Shown here: positions 9,826 to 24,800 of the stretch, one piece after another
Position numbering within the stretch: position 1 is the stretch's first letter
How the letters are laid out: each line of letters opens with the position of its first letter
Assembly (NCBI GenBank): GCA_029237695.1
Contig: CM055275.1
Location: 89,268,433 to 89,332,432, forward strand
Reading direction: 5' to 3'
From: Conchocele bisecta
Taxonomy: Eukaryota; Mollusca; Bivalvia; Lucinida; Thyasiridae
DNA: 64,000 nt
Translations under genes and position numbers: made by a program
Notes under the pieces: generated by a model
What the model was told of the DNA's origin: nothing
What the model saw: only the letters and a program-made list of their open reading frames with translations
Database searches by the model: none

Positions 9826-12800
9826 GTAATATTTTAATTTGGTTCCGCCTGGTCATATGGAAATACACACTTTTATCGGGCTCAAACTGGAAATCAGCCA
9901 GTAACGGGTTGAGCCTGTGCTACGTTGGGGATACTTGGTAACTATTTCTTTGGCAATTAAATTCCACTGGCAATTAATGGGAGCACTCACCACTTCAATT
10001 GTTGTTTGATCATGTAGCCGAATTCATCAAAATTGCAAAGTATACTTATTTAGCAAAGTATACTTTGAGGGAGTTATCCATACTGAACTATTTCGCCAAT
10101 AAGCCTGGCTTAGCATGGCCAGTTACTCCCCTTGTTATCGAGGCAGTTTGCCTGCTTACCTGGTCAAGATTTTATATGGAAACATATAGCAATATTTTGG
10201 AAAATTGTCTATAACATCATTATTTTTGAAATGTCATCCTATTATAGCATCAGGCATCAATGTATAAAGTATTATCCTTCGTATGGTATAAATGTGTATA
10301 TAACAGCAAGTTGTTTTCCTATGTCCATTTAAGTTTTTATTCGAGAGATTTGCGCCTTATATGCTATATACAAAATATTGCGACAAAACGAAATTGTCTA
10401 CATTTACCAAACATTATAGCACACTTATCTATATTGTACATTCTATTATAGCATATGACAATTTAGATATGTTTTCCTTCTTTAATTTGATACTTAAATC
10501 TTAATAATAAGTTTATGCCTTCATATGTCCATTTTTATTTAAAAATCGAACTTTTCAAAATTCTCGCATTTTCCTGACTGTGAAATATACGCTAAGTCGT
10601 ATACTTTATTGGACTACGCGTTTTAAATTATTTTTTCTCTCTTATGTTCGTTTTAAATTACAAGTATATGTGTGCTTAAATGTGACAGTAACATGTTTCA
10701 TATCTTGAAATAAAGATCAATGTAAATCAATAATTAATTAGTATTTGTCTCTTTTGGATAGACATATGGACGAACGAATAGAAAATCGTGGTGATTAACA
10801 AAACATTTGCTTACATTATTTGGTTCGTCGACATACGTTTTAATAAATAAATATTGAATAAAAATGTGTCTATTTTCAAACATTTCTATCCAAATAATAG
10901 TTTCAGTTTTTAATAATCTGTACCGTGAATTATGTATTTTAAATTGCTACTTAATCAATAAACTAATATAGGATCAGGTAGGACTACTTGACATTGGTGG
11001 TAAGTGAAACCAGTATAGAAATTTACAATCGATAACGGTGTTTGTACATCATTGAAATCTGATCAGGTATCTGCATTTGACGAATCGAAACTTGATGCTG
11101 TCTATCGATGATCTGTACTGATTAGCAGTGTGTTTTTTCTTTTTGCTTTGCCAACAAGACAGACCGGCTATGAGTCAGATAATGAAAATGCATTTGCACA
11201 GATGACTTTTCATCACCATTTCAACAAGGTGGTTTATACAAAAGAGAAGAGTATGAAAATTACATTCGACATGTCCAGTTATGAAATTTAATTTAGTATC
11301 GAATCCTTTCTCAATATCACACGCTGGTAATCTTAATTAATGCTAGGTCTGGGATAATTGATCAATTACACGCTATTTGATTAGGAGGAGTGGTACTGCC
11401 TTGTCGTCCGGTTATCTGATAGGCCAGCTTCGTCCAACGTACTCTTGACCCGATGAGCCCAGTTAACTTATCACATGAATCATATTAATCACATTAATCA
11501 TGGCTTCTTCGACAACTTTACGTATGCGATCTGAAGTTATTAATTACAAAACTCTTCACGAGGGTGAAACATTGCCAAGAGAATATGTTCAACGAAATCG
11601 TTCTACAACTGCACATGTTGAGGTTCTGCCAGATATCTATACCGTGGAAAGGATTATCTCCAGAAAAGAAACAGAATATGTAAGTATGGGTAATGATGAA
11701 ATATATAGATACTACAGGGTGACCAAAACTGAAATGTAAATCCGCATATTCCTAAAAAAAATTATGTTGTGTTCCTCATTGGAAATTCGCATGGATACGG
11801 TTGAAATGAGTGACCGCAACATATACTTGTATGGAAGAATAAGAAAGAGATAACGGCATTTCCTCTAAAATCTATCAAAGGCGTCAAAAAGCAAACATTC
11901 TCATTTCATTTGTTTATGATTTGTTAGCAAATGTATAAACTCAACGTGATAATAAAATTCTCAACGGTACATTTAGAAATGCCTATTCATTGGATGGAAC
12001 ACATTTTCTACTTCACATTAAAATTCACCAACTGCATCTGCGACCAATGTAGCACCCGAGCCTAATCTGATCAGGGTATATACTATATCTCGACTTGCAC
12101 ATGTGTGATGTAATAAAACATGGGTATAACAGGCCTTTCCTTCACAATGTTATATGGAAGCAATTAACCGTTCTTGTGAAAATATACTAAAATGGAATGA
12201 TTTATATGTCCCGAAATGCATTATTTTGATGATTAAAAGTATGCAGAATTAGTATCCTGAATTTATTTCATTATCACAGCCATTTTATCCTGAATTTATT
12301 ACATTATCACAGCCAAAATGGCTGTGATAATGAANNNNNNNNNNNNNNNNNNNNNNNNNNNNNNNNNNNNNNNNNNNNNNNNNNNNNNNNNNNNNNNNNN
12401 NNNNNNNNNNNNNNNNNNNNNNNNNNNNNNNNNNNNNNNNNNNNNNNNNNNNNNNNNNNNNNNNNNNNNNNNNNNNNNNNNNNNNNNNNNNNNNNNNNNN
12501 NNNNNNNNNNNNNNNNNNNNNNNNNNNNNNNNNNNNNNNNNNNNNNNNNNNNNNNNNNNNNNNNNNNNNNNNNNNNNNNNNNNNNNNNNNNNNNNNNNNN
12601 NNNNNNNNNNNNNNNNNNNNNNNNNNNNNNNNNNNNNNNNNNNNNNNNNNNNNNNNNNNNNNNNNNNNNNNNNNNNNNNNNNNNNNNNNNNNNNNNNNNN
12701 NNNNNNNNNNNNNNNNNNNNNNNNNNNNNNNNNNNNNNNNNNNNNNNNNNNNNNNNNNNNNNNNNNNNNNNNNNNNNNNNNNNNNNNNNNNNNNNNNNNN

Positions 12801-15800
12801 NNNNNNNNNNNNNNNNNNNNNNNNNNNNNNNNNNTGTGATAATGAATAAATTCAGTATAATAAAAATGAATAAATTTATCCTTAAATTGAAAATTTCTCC
12901 TTCAAAGTATACTTTGCTAGATAAGTATACTTTGCAATGTTGGTGAAATAGGCTACAGATCTTCCATTTCCGATGTGGACGTACCCACCTTTGTCTACCG
13001 ACACATTCAACTGGGGAAATTGGGATATGTCAGTATCTCATGGTACTTAGTCACCTTTCTTCTGCTGACTACTTCAACCTTTTATCTTTAAAATTAATGT
13101 ATTGTATTTCTCATTGTATGATACATTTCATTTTATATATTAGATTGGGGGTAATGAACTAAATTAACAAGAGGGAGGGTGTCCCATTTTTGCATTATAG
13201 TTAGACTACTTCAGTTTTGGATTTATCCATACATTCCATATCCTCTGTGAGCCATCTACTAACGCATTCAATTGCTGTTTCATCGCGATCTTCATTTCCG
13301 CTGAATTCTAACTTTACCCCCTAATAACTTACTCGATTTGGAAATGTGTATTACAGCTCAGACTTCGCTCGACTATCTATCGAACAACCTTGGTATTCAC
13401 GTGCAAGTCGTTGACAACTTATACCAGGACTTGAATGTCCAGAACCAACTAAGACTGTCGATTACGAACAAGGGTGACGTCAATATATCGAGGAGGGGAC
13501 AATGGAGCATATATATGTACAGGTATGGGTTCATGGCTCAATATGTACGTACCGTTATTGGTGTCTTAAAATCATAATACACCAGGGCCCGGTTGTTCAA
13601 AACATCAGTTAGCTTAACGGACTGTTACATCCTTAACTGAATGGTTAACCATTCAATTAAGGATTTAACAGTCCGTTAAGGATTTAACAGTCCGTTAAGC
13701 TAACTGATATTTTGAACAACCGGGCCCTGGTGTATTATGATTTTAAGACACCAATAACAGCTAACTGGTGTTTTGAACAACCGGGCCCTGCATAATAATT
13801 TAAATTTCTAAATCAGGCCGCTACATACTAAAACTTAGGCGATCAGTACAACTTAAATGTTCTGCCTATGCAATAAATAAAATACAACCATAGTGCTGAT
13901 TTAATTTGATAATTATAGTCTCGTTTCTTATGAAATCAGTTATAATAATCATGTTAAATCATCATTCACTTACGATTCTCTATTTATTATAAATGTATAT
14001 AAACTCGTCCGGCATCAGACAGATAGAGCATATAAGAGATATCGATGTTTAGTGTTTACATGATGGGAATATAATTATGCTTCACTAAACCGTTTCACTA
14101 GTTTTGCATACATCTTAAGGGGGCAATATGTGTATAGTTTCAGTTTAACAGCGCCCGATATGCTGGACTGCGGATTGGAAGTCGGTCACGTGAACGGTGA
14201 CCTGTTTTTCCTGTCGCCGACGGAACGTTTTGTTGGAATCTCCGCCCGGAGCAGTATAATATGTTCCTTACACGCGTACGTACATCGCCAACATATACTG
14301 TGTCGCACGTTATGATATACGTCGCTGGTTGGCAGAAGTCTATTTTAATTATAATTGTGACTGTTTTACTTTTTATATATCGTATTTCACTTTCTGTTGC
14401 TTTCCATTTGGGAGCGCACACCGCTAGCTGTGTATTTTATGTTTGTGAAGCGTTTAATGCTCCTCGACGCTTTGCGCGTGTCATGTGTTATGGTGTGTTG
14501 CGTTCGTTTTGTCTTTGCGCGTGTCATGTGTTATGGTGTGTTGCGTTCGTTTTGTCTTTGCGCGTGTCATGTGTTATGGTGTGTTGCGTTCGTTTTGTCT
14601 TTGCGCGTGTCATGTATTATGGTGTGTTGCGTTAGTTTTGTCTTTGCGCGTGTCATGTATTATGATGTGTTGCGTTAGTTTTGTCTTTGCGTGGGTTCAT
14701 GTGTCTACTATTGATACGGTGTATATTGGTCAGGTACAAGACTGGCAGTCTTGTACCTGACCGATATACACCGTATCAATAGGAAAGCGGGTCACACATG
14801 TCATAATGCCCGCTTTTACGGCCATGTTCACACATCAGGTAATAGTATGGCTACTAATCTCCCATTTACATTATCTTTCAACTGACCTTATAAGTCACGT
14901 CTTGCGTTTGTAATGCGATCGGGTATACTTGGGCATTTGGTTGGCTGTGAACAGCGACATTTGTGGCCAGTGTAGATCATGATCATGATTGAACAATGAC
15001 AGTCAACATAATCATAAAATGACTAGCATGGGCTCCGATGATGCGCAGTCTGATCTAAAGCTACACTTGGCGTACATGATGTATTGTATGTTTTCTCTGT
15101 CGGGGGTATTATTAATGCGGAATTTGCGATCTTTACCCTAAATAAATTGGTTGTACCTATACAATATATGGTTGTGGCCACGAGTCTGTTGTATAATTGC
15201 TTTGCATGTATTTTGTATATAGTGTTACTCTTGTTTCCATACAGTTCATAAATGTGTACTCTCCTAATTTTGGAGGAAATAAAGATATACATACATACTC
15301 TTATATATATGTTATTTTGAAATTTTGCAAATGGTTGTACCAATACAATATACGATATCACATACAATAGAGTGGTATTACAGTTTGATCACGCACTATT
15401 ATTACTTATATGTTATTTTGAAGAAAAAAAACAACAACATAATTTCTGCATAATTTCTGCAAATAAGATTGAATTTAACAAGTTAATTACACAATAGCAC
15501 AAACATTTGTTATCCAGTCTGAAATACAAAACACCATCGTGCATCTTGCATCGTTCTATGTATGTTCCCATCAGTAGGCGATTTCATCAAAATTGCAAAG
15601 TATACTTTGAGGGAGTAATCAATTATTTTTCCCAAAATATAGAACCATCCACTGCATATATTTGATGATTCAAATTATGTATAATTATTATACTGCATTT
15701 ATTACATTATCACAGCCAAACATTTCTACCTCAACGTATACTTTGCTAGATAAGTATACTTTGCAATGTTGGTGAAATATGCTACAGAAGTTCCCATCAT

Positions 15801-18800
15801 CTATCCCATTATATCTAAGATTTAAGTGTTTGGATTTGATTGAATACAATGTCCAGCCGTTGGTAAACGTTATTGTTACAATTACCGTCGGAAATATCAT
15901 GTACTTTAAGCATATATATGTAGTACTTTCGGTACTTTGATAATCCGCTCCATTCAAACAGCTGATTTGCACATGCATATTCTGGGGCAGCAGTGCACGT
16001 CGCGTGATGCAGCCAATTTCAAAGGTCATTGCGACCGTTGTTAACTGGTCTAATGACGTAATGGCGCGTTCTAGTAACGTCACGATACACATGTGCTGGC
16101 TTGGCCCTGAAATGAGCATTGTCTACAGCCATGCTCAAATAGCACGCGCTGTACGTTTGAACGCGGTGTGAAACAACGGCAGTCAGGTAACAATATCCGA
16201 AAGAAACACATGCTCCATCTGTTTGTAGATCTCGGATTATTTCAAGGACGGACTTTATGCCAAACTGGTATGTGGCTTCCACCGTACCGGAAACAATCGC
16301 CCGAGTAATCAAGAGCACGCAAGATGAAAGCTTGCAGTTTGTGGGAGCATTCAGTGACCGGGCGAAATGGAAACGAGACGAGAATGATCAATACAACCCA
16401 TATACCCTTGGTAAATTGTGTCGGCACAACTAAGTGCATATGACTTATGAGACCAGCCATATATAGAGAATACCAGGCTAGTGTCTTTTGATATCAAGTT
16501 TATCAGGCAAGGCTAGGAAACGCGTAGGAATTCCGAGGCTTGCCGAGGAATTCCTACCGTTTCCGAGCCGAGCCTGATAAACTTGATATCAAAATACACT
16601 AGCCTGGTATTCTATATATCAGGTAACGTTTTATGCTTGAAAATGACATTATATGACGTCGTATTCTATGGACATAACGCGGACTTGTTTACGTTGCGTC
16701 ATTACACTGACGTCATTCGGTAACGTCACGTGACGTCTTCCGACCAATGGAACGTCAGTTTTCACTTCGTTGTAACCCGGATGTTTATATCAGGGCAATG
16801 CCTGATACAACAAGATGTTATCAGTCAGTACGTATTCGGTCAATGCAGGGCAGGTTACCTGATACAAGTGTGTACCTACTGTCTGTTTCACGAAACCTGT
16901 CCAAAGTTTACGGCTACATAAACAATGGGAAAATAATTATTTTTGTTGATAATATTAAATTAAAGCAAAATTTAATAATGAGCCTTCTTTTTATTTCATG
17001 AAATTTGGTCAGATATTGATTTTATTGCGAACAAACAATTTCCCCATGTTAAATCCCCATAGACATCTTCACAGAGTGAAGATGTCTATGGGGATGTAAC
17101 ATGTGAAGAAGTCTATGGGGATTTAACATGGGAAATCTTTTCTATTTTCAGAAATAGTGAACCGATTTTCAAAATTTAAGTTTTGTTTTCTTAGATCATT
17201 TCCAAGCTATCTGCCCAGGTTTCGGAAACAATTTCCATGTTTTTTTCGTTGTTTGACTGCTCCCTTTCTCCCATGTTAAATTTTCATAGACAAATTTTTT
17301 TCGTAATAAAATCAATATTTGACCACATTTCACGAAAGGCACATTTTTAAATTTTGCTAAAATTTAATATCGAAAAAAATATTGTTTTTGCATTGTTTAT
17401 AGGGATGTCAAATGTGGGCAGGTTTCGTGAAACAGACAGTAATGAGGTGAACATATTTACTAAACTTACTACGTTTTCCGTAACTGATGTTGACAGTTGA
17501 CGAGATTGTGAGTTCAAAATGTGGTATTCTGTTTCGCATTTTGTCATATGTTGGTACGCCGTGTATGGAAGGTGTTCGAGCCAATTCCCACCCTTAAATA
17601 TAAGCCGAATATAATATTGCATAGCATTTTTGTTTTTCGCTGGTTTTAAATAGTTGTAGTAGTTGAACTTTAATTTTACCTGAGTATCATATAGCGAGAG
17701 AACAATCAGTCCTTAACCATATGTGTATTAGGCAAAGACATACTCCAGAGGTAACCAAGACAATAATTCCCGTTTTAAACATGATATGCATAACATTTAC
17801 GTATAGTGATCAGAAATTATAACATTTCTCCCATTCGTGTGAAAAGAAATTCTAGATGGCGGAAAAATTCAAACTCGTGGCTTAAAGTGTGTGTATTCAA
17901 AGGACTATGAGTATATCCTGTATCTTAGTCCGTACGGGAGTAGATTCCAAGAGTTACAGTTCGCAACTACATGTATATATGTATTCTATGTAGATCAGAG
18001 ATACTCCATGTACGAGAGGGAATCTGACTTTCATTGAGGCCCAGGCACAATCATGCCCACACCGTTATCATTCACATAACCAGCCACAGTATATTGCATG
18101 TTTATTCTATGTAGATCAGAGATACTCTATGCATGAGAGGGAAGCTGACTTTCGCGAAGGTCCCAGCACAGTAATCCCTACACCACTATCAGTCACAGAT
18201 CTAACCAAAGACCGTGTAAAGTTCAACAACGATATGTGGGTGGTCGTGGTGAGCGAAGATTTCCCGGATGAGGCGAGTTTTCTGGCAGGTATATCACATA
18301 TATTAGTGCAGAAGATATCAAAATAATAGTTAAACTTGTTCAATTCAATTTGCAGAGCACCATCCGGGCGCTAATTTTTTTTACAATTGGTTTTGCAGAA
18401 TAAATGTTTTAAGGGAAATACGACTACAAAATACTCACATAATTCTAATTACGGCCTTTGATTTACAAAATTACGCTGAAAAGCAATAAAGCAAACTATC
18501 TGAAAATTCTTAATTTTTTTGTAGAAAAGGCAAACCAAATATATTGTACACTCCAAATACAACTTTAAGCAGGGCTCCAGATAAGGTATTAGTAATTGAG
18601 CATTGTCACTCCATCATTTCTGAAGCAATTGGGTATTTCAAAATTGTAATTATGTAAATTAAAAGCACACTAGTGTTTACACATCAACAGACAGCAATTA
18701 TTTAATAGTTTGCTTCGAAATGAAAACATGTCTTGGCATTTCATTAGAATTGTCTCTATGGAGACAATTCTAATGAAATACCAAGATGTGTTTTCATGGA

Positions 18801-21800
18801 AAATAAGAAACATATGCTATATGTTTGGCCTGTTTATTGTTTTCTGCAACATGGTAAAGATACCACAATTTTTCTTATTTTTTTGTTACTCTATGCTTCT
18901 GATTTCTATTGGGTTTTTGGCAATTTTAATTGGGTATTTAAGCAAATACGAAGCTTATCTGGAGCCCTGCATTAAGTGTTACAGCGTGTTAACAATTCGC
19001 TGTAGTATAACAATCGAACTAATACAATTAGTACCGATTTCATATCTGTAGCCGATTTCATATCTGTAGCCGATTTCATATCTGTAGCCGATTTCAAATC
19101 TGTACATATCTGTAGCCGATTTCATATCTGTAGCCGATTTCATCAACATTGCAAAGTATACTTTTCAAGCAAAGTATACTTTGTGGGAGTAATCATTTTC
19201 CTGAAATGCATTAGTTAAGCTCAGACAATCAAACTGCGTGATTGCAAGTTGGTATTGCCAATATATGTATATGTTCAGAAACGTTGATGATCAAGATTAA
19301 CGCAAGTGGTTGTGTATTCTCTAGGATTGTCAGTGCAATATAGGAATGAATGGCCTTTTTGTGGAATTTATCGGGGTATAAACTTGGAAACGTTCGCAAT
19401 TGGCGATAAAAATAAACAATTGGCGATAAAAAATTACAATTTTCGAAAAAAAAAAAGTTTTTTTTTTTTTTTCGAAAATTGTAATTTTTTATCGCCAATT
19501 GTTTATTTTTATCCTATTGGTTAATATAGGAATGAATGGCCTTTTTGTGGAAATTATCAGGGTATAAAGTTGGAAAAGTCGCGAGAATACTGGACGAAGG
19601 CCGGAAGGCCTCGTCCAGTATTCCCGCGACTTTTCCAAGTTTATATCCCCGATAAATTCAACAAAAATGCCATTCATTCCTTATAATTCCAGCATTTGAA
19701 ATAAATTCATCAAGAAAATGTGTTTATTTTCCGTTTTCTTAAGAATTATTTTAACTGCGCCTGACGGTTACGGAAAGTAGTTCGGCATTGGAGTTTACTG
19801 ACGGCCAATCAAATGTTACGGAATTGTTTAAATATTTTTGTGCTGGAATTATCTGTTAATACTCCTTCAATGTAATTAACATTTACAGAAAAACTTCACA
19901 TCAAACTGAAACCAGTCAAACCGAAAAGCAAATACATCCACTTCACCAAAGATCACGATTCACATGGCGAACAAGAGTGGTATAACATAGCAGTCTCAGC
20001 AGAGCCGGACTTGATTCGTGTCATTGCGAGATCTGCCGCGGGCGCTTTCTACGCATCCCAGAGTGTACTCAGCCTGGTAGAAAGTGGCGATGGAAATATA
20101 CCTGTTGTTGTTATGGACGATAAACCGAGGTAAGTTAACAATATGTTCATCTTCCAAAAATGCTCACAAAATGTTACCATCCGTAAGTTAACAATGTGTT
20201 CTTGCCAAACTACTCACAAAATGTTACCATCTACAAGTTAACAATATGTTCATCTTGCCAAACTAGTCACAAATTGTTACCATCTACTAGTTAATATGTT
20301 TTTTTTAAATTTTGTTCAGGTTTAAAACTATTTATTTTCCCCGTAATAGGTTTAGGTGGATCGGGGCCATCCCCCACAAACCGTACATAATATACATGTA
20401 ATAGTCAAATACAAATACAAATTATACAATTACAGATATTCACCCTCTTTTGCTCTTGCATTACTTTGTAGAAATCACTGTTCCATTAATATTTCATGGT
20501 TGAGTGGTACATTAGAATCGTCATTAATGAGAGACCTGAATTTTCAATAAAAAACTTGCACGTGTTATTAAAAAAATACAGTAATACTTATAATTAACCC
20601 GCAGATGACAATGTCACTCTCCAGCGCTGCAAGAGCCAATGTTTGATTTAGCATATGTAAACATGTAATTGATTATATGTTATCATTCATATATTACCCA
20701 TGATCCAACTGAACCAGCCCCACTCTGTAAAAAGTGAAGTTCAATCCTACTGTGCATCTACATGTTTAAATCCTGTGTTAACCCTTTCAACACTACAGCC
20801 ATTTATATAGGTGTTTTTTAATAGTGTAGATCCAGATGAGCCGGCTCGTGATGAGCTATATCATCACGATATGCACTCTTTGCAAGTAATTTTCATATTT
20901 GTTAAAAAATAAATTATAAATCGATTATTTGAAAAGTGGAATTGACCGAAAATTAACATATTATAATCCATTCCAGTTATTTAGGGCTGAAAGGGTTAAA
21001 TGTTAAAGTTGTTGGTAACATTATGTATTGACAAGCCAATATACAATATGTTCATTTTGCCAAACTACTCACAAATTGTTACCATCTACAAGTTAACAAT
21101 ATGTTCATCTTGCCAAACTACTCACAAATTGTTACCATCTACAAGTTAACAATATGTTCATGTTCATCTTGTATAATGACATGTGCTCCACATACAGATC
21201 AAATAACCTATACATAGTACCTGTCAAGCCCGTCAATATGGCTCGAATAAAAATGGCGGCGGAGTCGAAAACGAAGAATTTTGGAAATCACCTCCGAACT
21301 AAACTCATCAAATTGTTACCATCTACAAGTTAACAATATGTTCATCTTGCCAAACTACTCGCAAATTGTTACCATCTACAAGTTAACAATATGTTCATCT
21401 TGCCAAACTACTCACAAAATGTTACCATCTGCGCCTCGGTTGAATATAGATTCAGACGGGCAATTACCATATTGACTGTTTACACTCGTAATACAGACTG
21501 TATGTATAGTATATATGTATATTAACCACCCATAAAATATGCAAATGCAATCAGTTACCTATTGGTGTGTACTAATTTATCTAAGGTTCCAATATAGAGG
21601 GGTTATGATAGACGTCGCGAGGAACTTCCAGTCTAAAGACACCATCCTGAAGTTCATCGATGTCATGTCTTCCTACAAGCTAAACAGATTACACCTACAT
21701 TTATCCGATGACCAGGGATGGCGGTTAGAAATCCCGACATTACCCGAACTGACGGAGGTACTATAGGGCAATCTCCGATTTTAGTAGCAAAGTATACTTT

Positions 21801-24800
21801 GAGGGAGAAATTTTCAATTTTTTTAAAAATTTATTAATTTTTATTATACTGAATTTATTACATTATCACAGCCATTTAATGGCTGTGATAATGTAATAAA
21901 TTCAGTATAATAATTCTGCATACTTTTAATCATGAAATATATGCATGTGTTAGTTCTATGTGAAATAATGCATTTCTGGAAAAATAAATGATTACTCCCT
22001 CAAAGTATACTTTGCTAGTAAAGTATACTTTGCTATGTTGGTGAAATCGGCTACAGGGATGGCGGTTAGAAATCCCGGCATTACCCGAACTGACGGAGGT
22101 ACTATAGGGCAATCTCCGATTTATTGCATAAAATGGCATTTAATATAGGGTTAACTGTATTGTAATTTTGAAATTTGCGGCGTATATCAGAAAATGATAG
22201 GTCGGAAAATCTGTTTAATGGCGACGCGCAATCGGCGAGAAAGATGAAAGAAAACTAAGTGATATGAGAATAAAAACACAAGTAAAAACATTAAAAAAAA
22301 CTTCTACATCCCTATAAATAAGAAGACTGAGATGTTTAAGATAAAAAAGAATGAACGAATGAATTTCCAGCCCGTGACATTTAATTGTTACATACATGTA
22401 CGATCTGCCCTTACACATGATGCAGCCCCCATGTCACCCGATGTTACGATTTAACATAAGGCTAAACCTTTTTTTAATTTAGACGGTCCTGCTTAAAAAC
22501 ACCCACATATGTATTATATATACGTATTAGATAGTATTTAGTTATTGTTGTGTTTATCCAATTTATCTTGTCTTTGAGCTATTATTTCTTCAATCTGGAT
22601 ACTTTGCTTCAAGTAGTGCACACAATAATGAAAGGCGAGCTCGTTGTTCTTATACTTACATTTGAATATGTAATATTTGGGCAAGACTAAGAGAATAATA
22701 AATAACGTTTGTTGGACATGTGCACCTATCTCAACTATTCCAAAAATAAGTCGTAGAAAAAATTATTTCCGTTGGGATACCTTTGTCTGGCAATAACCTA
22801 CTAATGTGTGACCAAAAGGTTTGAATCACAGTGTATTACCAAAAGAGATGTTTGAATGTTTATATTTGCATGTTGCAGAAATCACAGATACTTGATTCAT
22901 CTATATTACATCTGGCCATATGTTTATCGTTTCCTATAATTCTCATTACCTATTTGTACTGGAAGCTCCTAAGTATTGTATCTATTGTGCTGTGCATACT
23001 ATTTAAATTTATTATATACCTACCCATGAAATACATAGTTATACGATGTAAATAAACGTCATATGTTCTCATCGATGAAATACACAACTTCCGGTGAAAA
23101 TACGACTACTTCCGCGATCTATGTTCATAACTCGCACCTGCAGTATATGCTGCAAATACACATTCATTACCGTATACAGCCTTATTACCGTAAAACTGCT
23201 AATTTCCATGGAGCGGTATATAATAAAGAGAATATTCATATTTTTTGCAATAAGAATATCCTCTATGTACTTGTTTCCAGTTAAGAGTTTTGTCTGATGT
23301 GATGGATTCAGTCTTCATTTTTTCCCGTTGAATGTTATGTAATGTTTTATTTATAGATTTACTACCTTTTTAGCTCGACTATTCGAAGAATAAGTAGAGC
23401 TTATGTTGTCACCCCGGCGTCGGCGTCGGCGTCGGCGTCACGCCTTGGTTAAGGTTTTTAGTCAACCTTGTATATGGAATACTACTGGCCCTACACCCAC
23501 CATACTTGCACAACTTCATCTCCTAGTGATGTACATCAATAACCCCTGATCTATATTTGACCTTGACTTACATTTCCTCTTGAATTACTTACTTAATTCC
23601 CCTTGGTTAAGGTTTTTTTGTCAACCTTGGTTAAGGTTTTTAGTCAAGCTTGTACATGGAATACTATTGTGCATACAGACACCATACTTGGACAACCTTT
23701 TCTCATAGCGATGTACATCAATGACCCCTGATCTATATTTGACCTTGACCTACATTTCCTCTTCAATTACTTACTTAATTCCCCTTGGTTAAGGTTTTTA
23801 GTCAACCTTGGTTAAGGTTTTTAGTCAAGCTTGTACATGGAATACTATTGTGCATACAGACATCATACTTGGACAACCTTTTCTCATAGGGATGTATATC
23901 AATAACCCCTGATCTATATTTGACATTGACCTACATTTCCTCTTGAATTACTTAGTTAATTCCCCTTGGTTAAGGTTTTTAGTCAAGCTTGTAGATGGAA
24001 TGCTCCTGGCCCTACACCCACCATACTTGAACAACTTCATCTCCTACTGATATACATCAACAACCCCTGACCTACATTTAACCTTGAATTACATAGTTAA
24101 TTCCCCTTGGTTAAGGTTTTTAGTCAACCTTGGTTAAGGTTTTTAGTCAAGCTTGTACATGGAATACTAGTGTGCATACAGACACCATACTTGGACAACC
24201 TTTTCTCATAGGGATGTACATCAATAACCCCTGATCTATATTTGACCTTGACCTACATTTCCTCTTGAATTACTTAGTTAATTCTCCTTGGTTAAGGTTT
24301 TTAGTCAACCTTTTATATGGAATATTCCTGGCCCTACACCCACCATACTTGGACAACTTCATCTCCTAGTGATGTGCATCAATAACCCCTGACCTATATT
24401 TGACCTTCACCTACATTTCCTCTTGAATTACTTACTTAATTCCCCTTGGTTAACGTTTTTAGTCAACCTTGGTTAAGGTTTTTAATCAAGCTTGTACATG
24501 GAATACTATTGTGCATCCAGACACCATACTTGGATAACTCTTTCTCATAGGGATGTACATCAATAACCCCTGACCTTTATTTTACCTTCACCTACATTTA
24601 ACCTTGAATTACTTGGTTAATGTTTATAGTCAAGCTTGTATATGGAATACTCCTGGGCCTACATCTCAACCATACTTCGACAACTTCATCTCCTAGTGAT
24701 GTACATCAATAATCCCTGACCTATATTTGACCTTGACCTACTTTTATCCTTGGATTACTTAGTTATTTCCCCTTGGTTACGGTTTTTAGTCAAGCTTGCA

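Noticed and set aside
12318..12839. 173-codon frame across the gap
   Set aside because: It consists of undetermined bases.
14261..14760. Overlapping 91-124 codon ORFs with Cys/Val repeats
   Set aside because: They come from a 45-bp minisatellite inside an intron.
16019..16318. Minus-strand 99-codon ORF
   Set aside because: It is antisense to the MPNWY exon of the hexosaminidase and has no family features.
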